Shown: positions 9,019 to 18,826 of the stretch, piece after piece
How positions within the stretch are numbered: the stretch's first letter is position 1
Layout of the letters: every line of letters starts with the position of its first letter
Translations under genes and position numbers: made by a program
The notes under the pieces: model-generated
What the model saw: the letters and a program-made list of their open reading frames with translations, nothing else
Databases searched by the model: none
Told to the model about the DNA's origin: nothing
DNA from: JACRDG01 sp963760985
GTDB taxonomy: Bacteria; Desulfobacterota; Desulfomonilia; Desulfomonilales; Desulfomonilaceae
NCBI GenBank assembly: GCA_963760985.1
Contig: CAVXFM010000015.1
Span: 372,001 to 436,000 of the forward strand
Length of the DNA: 64,000 nt
Reading direction: 5' to 3'

Positions 9019-9583
9019 GTTCTTGCTCCTTTTCCTCTCCCATTGCCGCGCACACCCAAAGGGCGCCCGATGCAAATGGTTGAGCCCTGTACCCGTCCAG
9101 TCGATACACACTTTGTACCAATGTACCCTCGGCGGTAGCTTTCATCAAGCGAAAAGCTCAAGGATCCCGGAAACGACAGCATGGGATGCGGTGTGCCTGC
9201 TTCAGCACAGTCCACTCCCTGGTTGTCTCCGTGTTTATTTAGACGCATGACTCGGTGTTTTGTTTGATCGAAAAAAGCAATTCCGCGTTTTCAAAAACGG
9301 GCTGAAGGGGATTTCGTCCGGAATTCACCGCCCAGCCTGCACTTCGAGATTATCTACTCCCGCGCATTGCGCATGGGATCAATTTCGTCGAGTTTTCCTG
9401 AGCATTTCAGCGTGCGCACGGGGACACGTTTCTGTTTAGGCGTTGCAGAGGGAGGATTCATCTCCCCCCTCTGCGGATCTCGTATCGCGGTCTGCTCCCT
9501 CACGCACGATCCCGCGTGGCCACAGGGTCATACGCTTCCATCGGAATTGAGGTCACGAACCATACACACATTGCGAGCAACGA
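9019..9583. other. 565-base intergenic stretch
   Basis: It lies between the SH3b gene and the Cache gene, both on the minus strand. I see no supported gene; it presumably carries the SH3b promoter and the end of the Cache transcript. Confidence 0.45.
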
Positions 9584-10066
9584 TCAATACAGCATGCCGC
9601 CTACATACACCCCCGCGCCGACAAACACATCCTGATCAGGAACCCGATAAATGTACGTGATCTTCTTGGATGGCGTCTTCTTGCCGGGCTTGGGCCACAT
9701 ATACTCGACCCATCCGCTTCCCACCTTCCTCGCAAGATTCACAAAATCAACGAACAGCGCTTTATTCGTCGGATCGGTTATCAGAAGGCAATGAGGCAAC
9801 TTGGTAAGCTCCGGTTGCATAGGGTGCGCGAGCATCTTGCCCTGGAGATTCATGAGAAACACATACGAATCTTTCCAGACAAAAGGTCCCTTGGGGTCCG
9901 CTATGATCTTTGTGGCTTCCGCTAAACCTTTTTGGTTGATCAATGCCGCGGCCTCGAGGCACTTGGTCACACATTCCTCTTTGGTGGCAGCTTCCCCCGC
10001 TACGGCCATTGCGGTAGGCAGGAAGATCGCCAATACGAGAGCTGCGATATACGTTTTTTTCATCAT
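9584..10066 (-). CDS. exported single-Cache domain protein
   Basis: A 160-residue protein with a signal peptide (MMKKTYIAALVLAIFLPTAMAVAGEA) followed by a single Cache-type sensor domain: the helix KEECVTKCLEAAALINQKGLAEATKII, then GPFVWKDSYVFLMNLQGKMLAHP and GSGWVEYMWPKPGKK with a closing YIYRVPDQDVFVGAGVY. Such stand-alone Cache proteins bind small ligands, often organic acids, in the periplasm. An AGGAGG site precedes the ATG. The gene lies 65 bases downstream of the acetate-transporter-family gene on the same strand, which suggests, without proving, a carboxylate ligand. Confidence 0.85.
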   Translation of the reverse strand: MMKKTYIAALVLAIFLPTAMAVAGEAATKEECVTKCLEAAALINQKGLAEATKIIADPKGPFVWKDSYVFLMNLQGKMLAHPMQPELTKLPHCLLITDPTNKALFVDFVNLARKVGSGWVEYMWPKPGKKTPSKKITYIYRVPDQDVFVGAGVYVGGMLY

Positions 10067-10131
10067 AGCCTCCTAAGGTTCTGTGCAAATTTGTGTGACG
10101 TGCACCCTGGCGAGAGACTCGAGGGTGAACG

Positions 10132-10701
10132 CTATCGAATCCACGGTCTGCCGACCGGCAACACATCCCTCTCGAACACCTGGGCAAAGATGACATGAGC
10201 CATCATATACCAGGCTGACAGGGCACACAGCATCAATTCATACCCTGCCACCTTGGTCATCTCAGGATACCCGAAATGACCTAAATCAAGCAGGATGAAT
10301 CCGATGAGCAAGAGGGTAAATGTAGTTGCCATTGCAGAATGGATCTTCATGGCAGGGATCCACATGATGAATGTGTACAGCGTCCAGACCACCAGGAACC
10401 ACCCCACGTCCGATGTGCTCGAATGATACACATTGAAGTAGTTCAGTATGAAGATGACTCCTAGGGCTATCCAGAACGATCCGTAGGAAACAAATGCACT
10501 GTAACCGAAGTTGTTGCCGCACTTGAATTCCTGGTAGCCCGCTATCATTTGGGCTGTCCCCCCGAATACAAATGCGAGTGAAACGACGGGACCCACTCCG
10601 CACCAGCCCACATTGTGAACTTGAAGAAGCATCGTGGTGAGACCGAAACCTGCCAATCCGACAACACCCGGGTTGCCCTGAGCTATCTGTCCTTCCGCCA
10701 T
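10132..10701 (-). CDS. GPR1/FUN34/YaaH-family acetate transporter
   Basis: A 189-residue inner-membrane protein with six predicted helices and the family signature NPGVVGLAGFGLTT near the N-terminus (consensus NPAPLGLxGFGxTT). Other matching parts are FGGTAQMIAGYQEF and the SAFVSYGSFWIALG helix. Members such as SatP move acetate or succinate with protons. An AGGAGG site precedes the ATG. It heads a probable two-gene unit with the exported Cache protein. Confidence 0.88.
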   Translation of the reverse strand: MAEGQIAQGNPGVVGLAGFGLTTMLLQVHNVGWCGVGPVVSLAFVFGGTAQMIAGYQEFKCGNNFGYSAFVSYGSFWIALGVIFILNYFNVYHSSTSDVGWFLVVWTLYTFIMWIPAMKIHSAMATTFTLLLIGFILLDLGHFGYPEMTKVAGYELMLCALSAWYMMAHVIFAQVFERDVLPVGRPWIR

Positions 10702-10736
10702 GTATGAGCCTCCTGAGAGAGTGAAGATGAGCCGGC

Positions 10737-10745
10737 ATTATACCA
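10737..10745 (-). promoter_or_regulatory. extended -10 promoter for the acetate-transporter gene
   Basis: On the minus strand this reads TGGTATAAT, a perfect -10 with the TGn extension, about 36 bases upstream of the start codon at 10701. The -35 region is poor, as is usual for extended -10 promoters. Confidence 0.5.
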
Positions 10746-11104
10746 ATGCAGAAAAAAATGAGTTATGGGAATTATCGTCGCGCGTACAAATAAAAAAAAT
10801 TTCAACAATACCAGCCTTGAGCTATGGAATCAGTAGGAAATACGAAGGCGAATTGCATCGCAAGTAACTGCTATTTGCGTACGCGAAAATCTACTTTTTC
10901 GCGCGTGGATCTTGCACACTTTCCCTTATTGCGGTACATCGTGGTCAGCACGTGGGCCGCCGGGCCCGGCCGCTTCGACTTCACTCGGATAACTTGGTTC
11001 CCATGTGTGCAATTCCTTCGGTCACGGTCCACCTGCATGACGGTTCAAGGACAGTGATTCTGGAAGGGCGTTATGCTCTGACTTCAATAATTGAGGAGAA
11101 TTCT
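10746..11104. other. leader region of the thi cluster
   Basis: About 360 bases between the divergent transporter gene and thiG. It contains a small perfect hairpin (CGCGAAAA 10882-10889 / TTTTCGCG 10896-10903) not followed by a T-run. I looked for a TPP riboswitch and found no convincing THI-box core. An in-frame extension of thiG upstream of 11105 exists but is not typical of ThiG. Confidence 0.4.
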
Positions 11105-11881
11105 GTGACTGACGATCCTCTGGTGATAGCCGGGCGGTGCTTTGAAAGCCGCCTCTTGATAGGAACGGGAAAGTTTCCCTCGGCTGAGGCTCTTCGCGAC
11201 GCGCTGGCTGCCTCAAAAGCGGAAATTGTCACCGTGGCCATGCGTCGTGCTGACCTTTCAAAGCCCGAAAGCGACAGCGTCCTTTCTGTGGTCGATCCCA
11301 GCAAGTATCTCATTTTGCCCAATACATCGGGCGCACGGACCGCAGCAGAGGCCGTGCGTCTTGCCAGGATAGCCCGTGCAGCGGGATTCCAACCGTGGGT
11401 AAAGCTTGAACTGACCCCGGAACCCAAATATCTGCTTCCAGACCCGATTGAGACGCTCATCGCGGCGGAAATGTTGGTCAAAGAAGGTTTTGTCGTATTG
11501 CCTTACATTCAGGCGGATCCTGTGCTCGCCAAACGGTTGGAAGAGGCCGGGACTGCCGCGGTCATGCCTCTGGGATCGCCCATCGGGAGCAACCGAGGAT
11601 TGAAAACCCGAGAAATGATACGTATCATCATCGATCAGTCAAATGTGCCTGTGGTGGTGGATGCTGGCCTCGGCGCGCCTTCTCATGCTGCCGAAGCAAT
11701 GGAGATGGGGGCCGACGCGGTCCTCGTCAACACAGCCCTGGCAGATGCACGCGATCATGTCGCCATGGGCAGGGCGTTTGCACTGGGGACCGAGTCAGGC
11801 AGGCTTGCCTACCGTGCAGGTTTGGGTCCCATGAGAGAGTCCGCGGAGGCATCTTCGCCGCTCACAGGATTCCTGGACTGA
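11105..11881 (+). CDS. thiG: thiazole synthase ThiG
   Basis: A 258-residue TIM-barrel enzyme that joins deoxyxylulose phosphate, dehydroglycine and ThiS-thiocarboxylate sulfur into the thiazole of thiamine. Clear motifs: RLLIGTGKFPS near the start, TVAMRRADL, LILPNTSGARTAAEAVRLARIAR, WVKLELTPEPKYLLPDP with the Schiff-base-type Lys, VMPLGSPIGSNRGL, and VVVDAGLGAPSHAAEAMEMGADAVLVNTA. The GTG at 11105 with a GAGGAG site 7 bases upstream gives the standard length. It heads thiG-thiH-thiS-thiE. Confidence 0.93.
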   Translation: MTDDPLVIAGRCFESRLLIGTGKFPSAEALRDALAASKAEIVTVAMRRADLSKPESDSVLSVVDPSKYLILPNTSGARTAAEAVRLARIARAAGFQPWVKLELTPEPKYLLPDPIETLIAAEMLVKEGFVVLPYIQADPVLAKRLEEAGTAAVMPLGSPIGSNRGLKTREMIRIIIDQSNVPVVVDAGLGAPSHAAEAMEMGADAVLVNTALADARDHVAMGRAFALGTESGRLAYRAGLGPMRESAEASSPLTGFLD

Positions 11882-11909
11882 GGCGCTCACGAGCAAGGCG
11901 GAGCTTGAC

Positions 11910-13076
11910 TTGTACGTGGCCCTGACCCGGAGTCGCTCAGTGGAGACTGTTTTGGATTTCTCGGACATACTGCAATCATGGCCGGAAGAACGTGTGATCG
12001 CACGCATTTCTCGAGCCACTTCAGATGACGTGACGCGAGCACTGACGCGCGAAACCCTTTCCCCTGAAGACCTTGCGGCTCTCCTCTCGCCCAGGGCTGC
12101 TTCCCGTCTGGAGGAAATGGCGCGTATCGCAAACCGGCTTACCAGGCAACATTTCGGCCGAACCGTGGCCATGTATGCGCCGATCTACCTTTCCAATGTG
12201 TGCACGTGTGACTGTACGTATTGCGGATATGCCGTTCGGTCCGGAATGACCGGAGACCGGCGCACGCTGACAGAGGGGGAGATTCACCTGGAGTGCAGAG
12301 CCCTTGCCGCTCACGGTTTTCAGAATGTGCTTCTTCTCACCGGTGAAGCGCCCACGATCGCTTCGGTCGCGTATTTGGCGAACGCGGTCACCATTGCACG
12401 CGAATATTTTGCGTCCGTGTCTGTGGAGGTGTACACGCTGGAACAAGAGGGTTACCAGGCGCTGGTGAATCGCGGGCTGGAGGGAGTCACGCTGTACATG
12501 GAAACCTATCACAAGCCCACGTACGCGAGAGTGCATGTTACCGGCAAGAAGAAGGATTTCTCCTATCGCCTCTCCGCGATTGCCCGCGCGGGGCGGGCGG
12601 GGGTGAGGAAGCTCGGAGTCGGTGCACTGCTGGGCCTTTACGATTGGCGCATAGACGGATTCTGGACAGGCTTACATGCCCGGTTCCTCCAGAAAGATTG
12701 TTGGCAAAGTGGGGTTTCACTTTCTTTTCCCCGGCTGGTACACACGCCGAAACGCTTTCCCGTACAAAGCCTCCTGTCGGATGCGGAGTACGTGCAACTC
12801 ATCCTGGCCATGCGACTGTTCTTGCCTGAGGCGGGTTTCAATCTCTCGACTCGTGAACGCGCAGGTCTCCGCGACCACCTGATACCTCTTGGCATTACCC
12901 ACATGAGCGCGGGATCGTCGACCCGGCCGGGAGGATATGCTTCGGCCGCCGAGGACACGCTGCCACAATTCGAAATCGAGGACCAACGGACTCCGGCCGA
13001 GGTGGCTGACGCCATCCGGAACGCGGGGTATGACCCGGTATGGAAGGACTTCGACCGAGGCTTTCACTGGGAATAG
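11910..13076 (+). CDS. thiH: 2-iminoacetate (dehydroglycine) synthase ThiH
   Basis: A 388-residue radical SAM enzyme that cleaves tyrosine to supply dehydroglycine to ThiG. The radical SAM motif is CTCDCTYC (CxxxCxxC) after MYAPIYLSN, near residue 95; the rest follows ThiH closely (LLLTGEAP, VEVYTLEQEGYQAL, GALLGLYDWR, HMSAGSSTRPGGY). Use of ThiH rather than the oxidase ThiO fits an anaerobe. The start is taken as TTG at 11910 with GGAG about 6 bases upstream; a slightly later start is possible. It begins 28 bases after thiG. Confidence 0.92.
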   Translation: MYVALTRSRSVETVLDFSDILQSWPEERVIARISRATSDDVTRALTRETLSPEDLAALLSPRAASRLEEMARIANRLTRQHFGRTVAMYAPIYLSNVCTCDCTYCGYAVRSGMTGDRRTLTEGEIHLECRALAAHGFQNVLLLTGEAPTIASVAYLANAVTIAREYFASVSVEVYTLEQEGYQALVNRGLEGVTLYMETYHKPTYARVHVTGKKKDFSYRLSAIARAGRAGVRKLGVGALLGLYDWRIDGFWTGLHARFLQKDCWQSGVSLSFPRLVHTPKRFPVQSLLSDAEYVQLILAMRLFLPEAGFNLSTRERAGLRDHLIPLGITHMSAGSSTRPGGYASAAEDTLPQFEIEDQRTPAEVADAIRNAGYDPVWKDFDRGFHWE

Positions 13077-13120
13077 AGCGGAGGCCCTGGCAATCGACTC
13101 ACTGACGGACGTGGAACACA

Positions 13121-13321
13121 ATGCGCATCGTAGTAAACGGAAAAGACATCACCTGTGCTGACTGCTTGACCGTGCTCGGCCTGCTGGAGGAATTGCGGTT
13201 TTCGGCAAACGCTATCCTTGTGGAATGCAACGCGGAGATCCTTCCGCGTTCCGCGTATGAAACCACCGTGCTCTCCGAAGGGGATTCGCTGGAACTGATC
13301 CGGTTCGTAGGAGGTGGCTGA
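13121..13321 (+). CDS. thiS: sulfur carrier protein ThiS
   Basis: A 66-residue ubiquitin-like protein (MRIVVNGKDITC, LLEELRFSANAILVECNAEILPR, EGDSLELIRFVGGG). It ends in the Gly-Gly tail that is adenylated and thiocarboxylated to carry sulfur for thiazole synthesis. Its stop codon overlaps the thiE start by one base, so translation is coupled. No thiF was seen in the window. Confidence 0.9.
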   Translation: MRIVVNGKDITCADCLTVLGLLEELRFSANAILVECNAEILPRSAYETTVLSEGDSLELIRFVGGG

Positions 13322-13990
13322 TGGACGTGGCAGAACGCGCAGCGATCTTCGCACAGGCAGACCTTTATGTGGTCATTACCGAGGATTTCTGCGACGGTCG
13401 ACCGGTTCTCGAAGTTCTTGAGCGAGTGCTCCATGCAGGAGTAAAGGTCGTGCAGTTGCGTGAGAAACGCATGAACGACAAAGCTCTGTACCGGCGAGCA
13501 TGTGAGTTCCGGGAGGTAACCGCCGGGAGCAATGCGTTGCTCGTCATTGATGACCGGGTGGACATTGCACTGGCAACAGGCGCTGATGGTGTCCATCTGG
13601 GGCAGGAAGATCTCCCGGTGAATGCGGCCCGAACCTTTGCAAGAGAATTACTTATCGGTTGTTCGACTCACGCACTCGATGAAGCCATTGCCGCGCAAGA
13701 CGCGGGAGCAACCTACGTGAACATCGGCCCGATATTCGCTACGCAGACCAAATCCGGCTTAACTAGTTGGGTGGGGCCGGCAGCAATTGATCGGATTGCG
13801 CCTCATCTTGCAATCCCCTGGACGGTCATGGGCGGAATCACACAATCCAATATTGGCCAGGTTCTCGACCGAGGAGCTCGCCGTGTGGCAGTTGTGACCG
13901 CGGTGGACGCGGGCCCAGGATATTACCGCAACCTGTGCTGCCCTGCGCGAAAGAATCATCTCGGCGCGCCGGGAAACGAGTCGCGCGTGA
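13321..13990 (+). pseudogene. thiE: thiamine-phosphate synthase ThiE, frame disrupted near base 13917
   Basis: ThiE joins HMP-pyrophosphate and thiazole phosphate to give thiamine phosphate. Conserved parts are VVQLREKRMNDKALYRRA, LLVIDDRVDIALATGADGVHLGQEDLPV, GCSTHALDEA, YVNIGPIFATQTKSG and GGITQSNIGQVL, a TIM-barrel protein of standard order. At 13912-13918 (GGGCCCAGG) the frame gains one base. From 13919 the next frame reads DITATCAALRERIISARRE, the usual ThiE C-terminus, with a stop at 13990. Corrected length is 222 residues. Read uncorrected, the protein would run into an unrelated tail ending at 14151 across the convergent regulator gene. A sequencing indel is likely. Confidence 0.88.
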
Positions 13991-14005
13991 ACGCCTCAAC
14001 AGTTT

Positions 14006-14377
14006 TCATGACTCGAGGAGTTCGCGAATTGTGTTCAACAGGTCCCGAAGATCCAGGGGTTTGGCAAGGGCTCTCTGCACGCCCAATCCCTCGGCCAGGT
14101 CGAGGCAGGCCGAGCCGGGCAGCATTTCTCCCCCACCGGAAACCGCGATGATCTTGGCGTCGGGGAAGTCACGCCTGAGTTCCCTGATGGTCTCAATGCC
14201 TTCCTTGTCCGGCATGACAATGTCGGTGATCACGAGATCTGACGGGTCGTTCTTGTACAGCCTCAGACCGACATTGCCGTCCTCAGCCTCCACGACCTCA
14301 TGTCCGGCAGGCTCCAACCAATCCCTGAGAACCCGCCGAACGATCGCATCGTCGTCTATGATAAGAATTCGGGCCAT
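14006..14377 (-). CDS. single-domain response regulator (CheY-like)
   Basis: A 123-residue protein that is only a receiver domain: acidic pocket LIIDDDAIVRRVL, phosphoacceptor Asp in DLVITDIVMPDKEG near residue 51, conserved Ser in IIAVSGGG and Lys in ALAKPLDLRDLL. It would transmit a phosphoryl signal to a partner without a DNA-binding domain. AAGGAG lies 8 bases before the ATG at 14377. It is convergent with thiE and unlikely to be related to thiamine synthesis. Confidence 0.88.
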   Translation of the reverse strand: MARILIIDDDAIVRRVLRDWLEPAGHEVVEAEDGNVGLRLYKNDPSDLVITDIVMPDKEGIETIRELRRDFPDAKIIAVSGGGEMLPGSACLDLAEGLGVQRALAKPLDLRDLLNTIRELLES

Positions 14378-15045
14378 GAATGGCACTCCTTTTGGACTGT
14401 CTCATCCCGTCATACACGTGCGAGTGCGATTCCTTTCAGTTCGCCGGTTCACGGTCTCCACGGACCAGCCCCCTGCTACAGCAACGTCACACTTCCATTC
14501 ACTGTTGCGCTGTAGCCCGCGAAGCGGAAAACTCCCCCACGCACGTACTCTCCGCGACCAGGAGGCAGCGGGGCATGCTTTTTTCTTTCCTGTTGTTATC
14601 AGTAAACGCGTACTCGACGCAACGGGAAAACAGGACCCGATAACATGAATCTCCGCGTACGCGGGAATCCGAGCCCTGGCAGCAGCGGCATTGCCCTGCT
14701 TCGCGGATTCATCGCGTGTTTCCCGACCACACGTACCGTGAAGCCGGCAGCAGCATGCGCTCCATGAGGGTGACTGTTCAAATCTTGGCCCAGTTGGATG
14801 CGCTCTGTGCGAATAGCCGACAGTAGCACCCGAGAGCCACTCTGCATTATACTGAATCCGACGGTCTTCCACCCCCGCGAGCAACGTGACGGAGGAACGG
14901 GTTCCTGATCCCTCCTTGGTGGAGAGTGGAGGGGGGGTATGACCGGTTGATTTCTTTCAAAGCCTGTGTGTTTTCTTGCTGCCATTGTGTCGGGGACCGT
15001 GGTACGCGACAAGTCCGCGGTGCTCTCCGGAAAGGAGTCGCAATC
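14378..15045. other. 668-base divergent intergenic region
   Basis: It separates the minus-strand CheY-like gene from the plus-strand sigma-54 activator. Open frames here are short and unlike proteins. No clear promoter element was identified. Confidence 0.45.
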
Positions 15046-18000
15046 ATGAAACCCACTCGCATCCTTGTAGTCGGGGATGAAGTCGTCGCGAAAGATCTCG
15101 TGCTCATGCTGGAACGGCTGGGGTATGGAGTCGTCGCGTCCGTAGAAAAGAGTGAAGATGCGATCCGTGAGGCTTCGACACACACGCCCGATTTGATACT
15201 CATGGATATTGGGCTGGAAAGCGGACTCGACGGAATCGAAGCCGCGGAGATCATACGATCCCGGCACGACATTCCTGTCGTGTACCTGACTTCTTACTCG
15301 GATGACGATCTGCGGGAACGAGCCAAACGGACCCAACCGCTAGGGTTCATCTTAAGGCCCTTTTCAGAGAAGGAGTTGCGCAATACCATCGAATTTGCCC
15401 TGTACAAGCACCGCATGGAACAACAGTTACGGGAGAGTGAAGCGCGACACAGGTTAGTTGCTGAGCATGCGGCGGATATGATCTCCCGGCACGATCCGTC
15501 CGGAGTCTTCCTCTATGCTTCTCCCGCATCCAGACTCATTTTCGGATATGAACCGACCGAACTTGTGGGGCACCCGGCGTGCCATTTCGTTCACCCCGAC
15601 GACGTGGAACACCGCCGATCCGCTTGGTCCAAGACCGTGAAAGGAGCGCAAAGCCCTACCATAACCTATCGCGTCCGCCGCAAAACCGGGGACTATGTGT
15701 GGGTCGAGACCACGCACAGTCCGGTGCTGGATCCGGAGACGCAGATCGTACGTGAGATTACCGCGGTCTCCCGAGACATTTCGGAGCGCAAGGAAGCAGA
15801 AGCACTTCTCAAGAGCGCATACGACGAACTCGAGAAGAGGGTGGAAGAACGGACTGCACAACTGGTCCGCATGAACGAGCAACACAGGCAAGAAATGGAG
15901 TCTCATAAGAGAACCGCTCACGAACTTCAGAACCATCAGATAGAACTCGAGCTGCAAAACGAGGAGCTTCGGCGAACTCACCAGGAACTGGAGGAATCAA
16001 GAGACAAGTTGGCGGATCTTTACGACTTTGCTCCGGTAGGCTATGTGGCATTGGATTCACGTAATTATGTGCACGGAGCGAATCTCACCGTGTGCGCGTC
16101 ACTGGGCGTCGATAGGGCCAGCCTGATCGGGAGACCTCTTCTGCGTTTCGCGGCAACGGAACGCGACGCACACACACTTCACCGTCACTGTAGTGCGGTA
16201 TTTCATTCCCGCGCTCCCCAAGCGTGCGAGATCACTTTGACGCGATCCGATGGCACCCGATTCCACGCGGCATTGCAAAGCGTCGTGGTAACGAATGTGC
16301 CAGGCGACCTCGATGTCTGTCGGACCGTCATTTCAGACATCACCGACCGCAAGGAAGCAGAGGAAGCCCAGCGCAAGTGGGCGCAGATATTTCAGCACGC
16401 GGAATGGGGAGTCATGATTTCCGACGCGGATGCCAGATCGCTGACCATGATGAATCCCGCGTTCGCACGCATGCACGGCTATGTGGTGGGGGAACTCACG
16501 GGAAGGCCTATCACCGACCTGGTAGCGCCTGACTCCCGTGACGATCTGCAGGAGCACGTGCGCAGTACAAGGGTCAAAGGCCATCACACCTTCGAATCGA
16601 AGGATATCCGAAAAGACGGCAGCATTTTCCCCGTACTCGTGGACATAACCTTGGTCAAAGACGAGCGCGGCAACGTGCAGTATCACATCGCGAATGTGCA
16701 GGACATTAGCGCGCTCAAACAAGTCGAGCAGGCACTGCGCAACAGCGAAGAACGTTTCCGCGCATTCTTTGAAAGCGCACGGGATTGCCTCTTTGTCAAG
16801 GACCGCTCCCTGAAATATACCCACGTCAACCCCTCGGCCGCGGCTTTGCTCAACCTCAGCGTTACGGAAATCATCGGGCGGGACGCGGAAAAGATCTTTG
16901 GGAAAGAGGTGGGACGACGTTTGCGACAGATGGATCAGCGCGTGCTCTCAGGACAGTCCATCGAGCACGTACACGCGTTGCCCGTGAACGGCGTACGTTT
17001 GACCTTCCACGAGGTCAGGGTGCCCCTGAGGGACGGTGAGGGCTCGGTAACCGGCGTCTGCTGCATCTCCCGGAACATTACTGACTTGAAAAGCCTTTCG
17101 CCCGCAAGCGTCGCTTTCAAGGGAGAGTATCGATCAAAGGCGATGCGTGACGCGCTTGAGCAGGCTCGACTTGCCGCGTCGACTGACGCGACGATCCTGC
17201 TTCTTGGCGAGAGCGGCAGCGGAAAAGACTACCTGGCGCGATGGATCCACGACCGGTCCAGACGGGCTTCTGGGGAATTTTTTTCCATCAACTGCGCGGC
17301 ATTGCCCCACCAACTGGCCGAATCCGAGTTGTTCGGTCACGAAGCAGGCGCATTCACCGGAGCGCAACGCCGCAAGAGAGGATTGCTGGAACTCGCGGAA
17401 GGCGGCACCTTGCTCCTCAACGAGATTGGCGAGTTGTCACGGTCTTTGCAATCCAAGCTCCTCACGTTTCTCGACACAAGGTCGTTTGTACGGATTGGCG
17501 GTGAGAAAAGTATTCAGGTGAACGCAAGGTTGATAGCCGCGACCCATAGGGATTTAAAGGGATGCGTTGCTGAGGGGACGTTCCTTCAGCCGCTGTTTTT
17601 CCGGCTCAATGTGTTCGCCATAGAGGTGCCGCCACTCCGTCAGCGGTACGAGGACATCCCGGTCCTCGTGCAGGAGATGATGACCGCGCTCGCCAAAGAG
17701 ATGCAGCTCACTCACGTTGCTCCTGTCTCTCCTGAGGTGATTTCCCGGCTCTGCGCATACCATTGGCCCGGAAATGTAAGGGAGCTTCGAAACGTGCTCG
17801 AGCGCGCGCTGATGATTTCCGGCACAGGCGTGTTTGCCGACAACATCCCTCTACCCCATGGCGCGGGTGACGACTGGAATTACTCGGTGAAGTTTTCCCC
17901 ACACAGGACCCTGTACAACATTCGGGACGAACTGACTCAGGGGCTCTGCAAAGAGGCGTTACGACGCTGCCGGGGCAACCGGACAGAAGCTGCGCGGGTC

Positions 18001-18084
18001 TTGGGCATATCGAGACACTCGCTGTATCGTATCATGAAGGAATCAGAAGACGTCGGCGAAAACCAGGCAGATCGTGGTGACTGA
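15046..18084 (+). CDS. receiver/multi-PAS sigma-54-dependent transcriptional activator
   Basis: A 1012-residue regulator. The order is receiver domain (about 3-120, phosphoacceptor D54 in LILMDIGLES), four PAS-type sensor domains (about 135-255, 340-455, 460-580, 590-705) with a long charged coiled-coil at 255-340, an AAA+ sigma-54-interaction domain (about 710-935) and a Fis-type helix-turn-helix (NRTEAARVLGISRHSLYRIM near the C-terminus). Walker A is GESGSGKD and the sigma-54 contact loop is an intact GAFTGA. The Walker B box reads TLLLNEIGEL, with Asn where most activators have Asp. The ATG at 15046 has AAAGGAG upstream. The signal and target genes are unknown; no kinase is adjacent. Confidence 0.88.
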   Translation: MKPTRILVVGDEVVAKDLVLMLERLGYGVVASVEKSEDAIREASTHTPDLILMDIGLESGLDGIEAAEIIRSRHDIPVVYLTSYSDDDLRERAKRTQPLGFILRPFSEKELRNTIEFALYKHRMEQQLRESEARHRLVAEHAADMISRHDPSGVFLYASPASRLIFGYEPTELVGHPACHFVHPDDVEHRRSAWSKTVKGAQSPTITYRVRRKTGDYVWVETTHSPVLDPETQIVREITAVSRDISERKEAEALLKSAYDELEKRVEERTAQLVRMNEQHRQEMESHKRTAHELQNHQIELELQNEELRRTHQELEESRDKLADLYDFAPVGYVALDSRNYVHGANLTVCASLGVDRASLIGRPLLRFAATERDAHTLHRHCSAVFHSRAPQACEITLTRSDGTRFHAALQSVVVTNVPGDLDVCRTVISDITDRKEAEEAQRKWAQIFQHAEWGVMISDADARSLTMMNPAFARMHGYVVGELTGRPITDLVAPDSRDDLQEHVRSTRVKGHHTFESKDIRKDGSIFPVLVDITLVKDERGNVQYHIANVQDISALKQVEQALRNSEERFRAFFESARDCLFVKDRSLKYTHVNPSAAALLNLSVTEIIGRDAEKIFGKEVGRRLRQMDQRVLSGQSIEHVHALPVNGVRLTFHEVRVPLRDGEGSVTGVCCISRNITDLKSLSPASVAFKGEYRSKAMRDALEQARLAASTDATILLLGESGSGKDYLARWIHDRSRRASGEFFSINCAALPHQLAESELFGHEAGAFTGAQRRKRGLLELAEGGTLLLNEIGELSRSLQSKLLTFLDTRSFVRIGGEKSIQVNARLIAATHRDLKGCVAEGTFLQPLFFRLNVFAIEVPPLRQRYEDIPVLVQEMMTALAKEMQLTHVAPVSPEVISRLCAYHWPGNVRELRNVLERALMISGTGVFADNIPLPHGAGDDWNYSVKFSPHRTLYNIRDELTQGLCKEALRRCRGNRTEAARVLGISRHSLYRIMKESEDVGENQADRGD

Positions 18085-18826
18085 TGGGCGATTTTGAGAC
18101 ACCTAAGACTTTTATAACTATTTGATAATACGATGGGTATAACATGCCAGTGCCCGATTTTCGCGCATCGCCTGGTGACAACCTGTTCACGTTCACGCCA
18201 ACCTGATCCTCACGATCCATCGATTCTGTACCCATCCTCCTGTTATTCCCCGTCTTCCCTGACATAATCGCCCGAGTGTTTCTTCGAGAAACAAGTTGGC
18301 ACAGATCGTGCTAATACGTGTCACGAGATCTCACGAGCACTGGTTGTGGCCTTCCCATAATTGGTAGAGACAGGGCTTCGGAGAAGCCGGGAGATACTCT
18401 AGGGGGCGAAGAAAGTGCAGGGATTTGATGAACGTATTCCGGTACTCGTGAGATTCAAGCCCGTCCGGACGGCTATTGAGCCTCCGGATGGGCCAGAAAA
18501 GCTCCAAGATGCCGAGACCCTACTCCGGGACCGCGCGATTGGAGGCCTTGACGGTGGGGGAGTTTTGGAGGGGAAGCATGATGCTTCCCTTCCATCGCAC
18601 ACCAAAAAGGACTGCTGTTTCAAGGTTAGGTGGGATGGAAATGTAATTCATGAGTGGACAAGGCCAGGACGAAATGTGGTTTCACCCTGACGTGAAGATT
18701 ACTTTTCACGGCCGCAGCACAGAGTGTGAACGGTTCGGTTTAATCCTGACATAAGCGAAAGTGCGGCTCTTTATTCTGGAATTCTCGGCTTTGACACGGA
18801 TCCCGCATGGTGGGGCAGGAGGAGAA
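18085..18826. other. 742-base stretch without a supported gene
   Basis: It follows the activator gene. Opposing open frames at about 18400-18690 overlap each other and neither has a good ribosome site, so I do not call either. An AT-rich segment at 18105-18145 may contain a promoter. Confidence 0.4.

Noticed and set aside
10746..11104. TPP riboswitch upstream of thiG
   Set aside because: No THI-box core (CTGAGA ... ACCTGAT ... GTAGGGA pattern) could be found.
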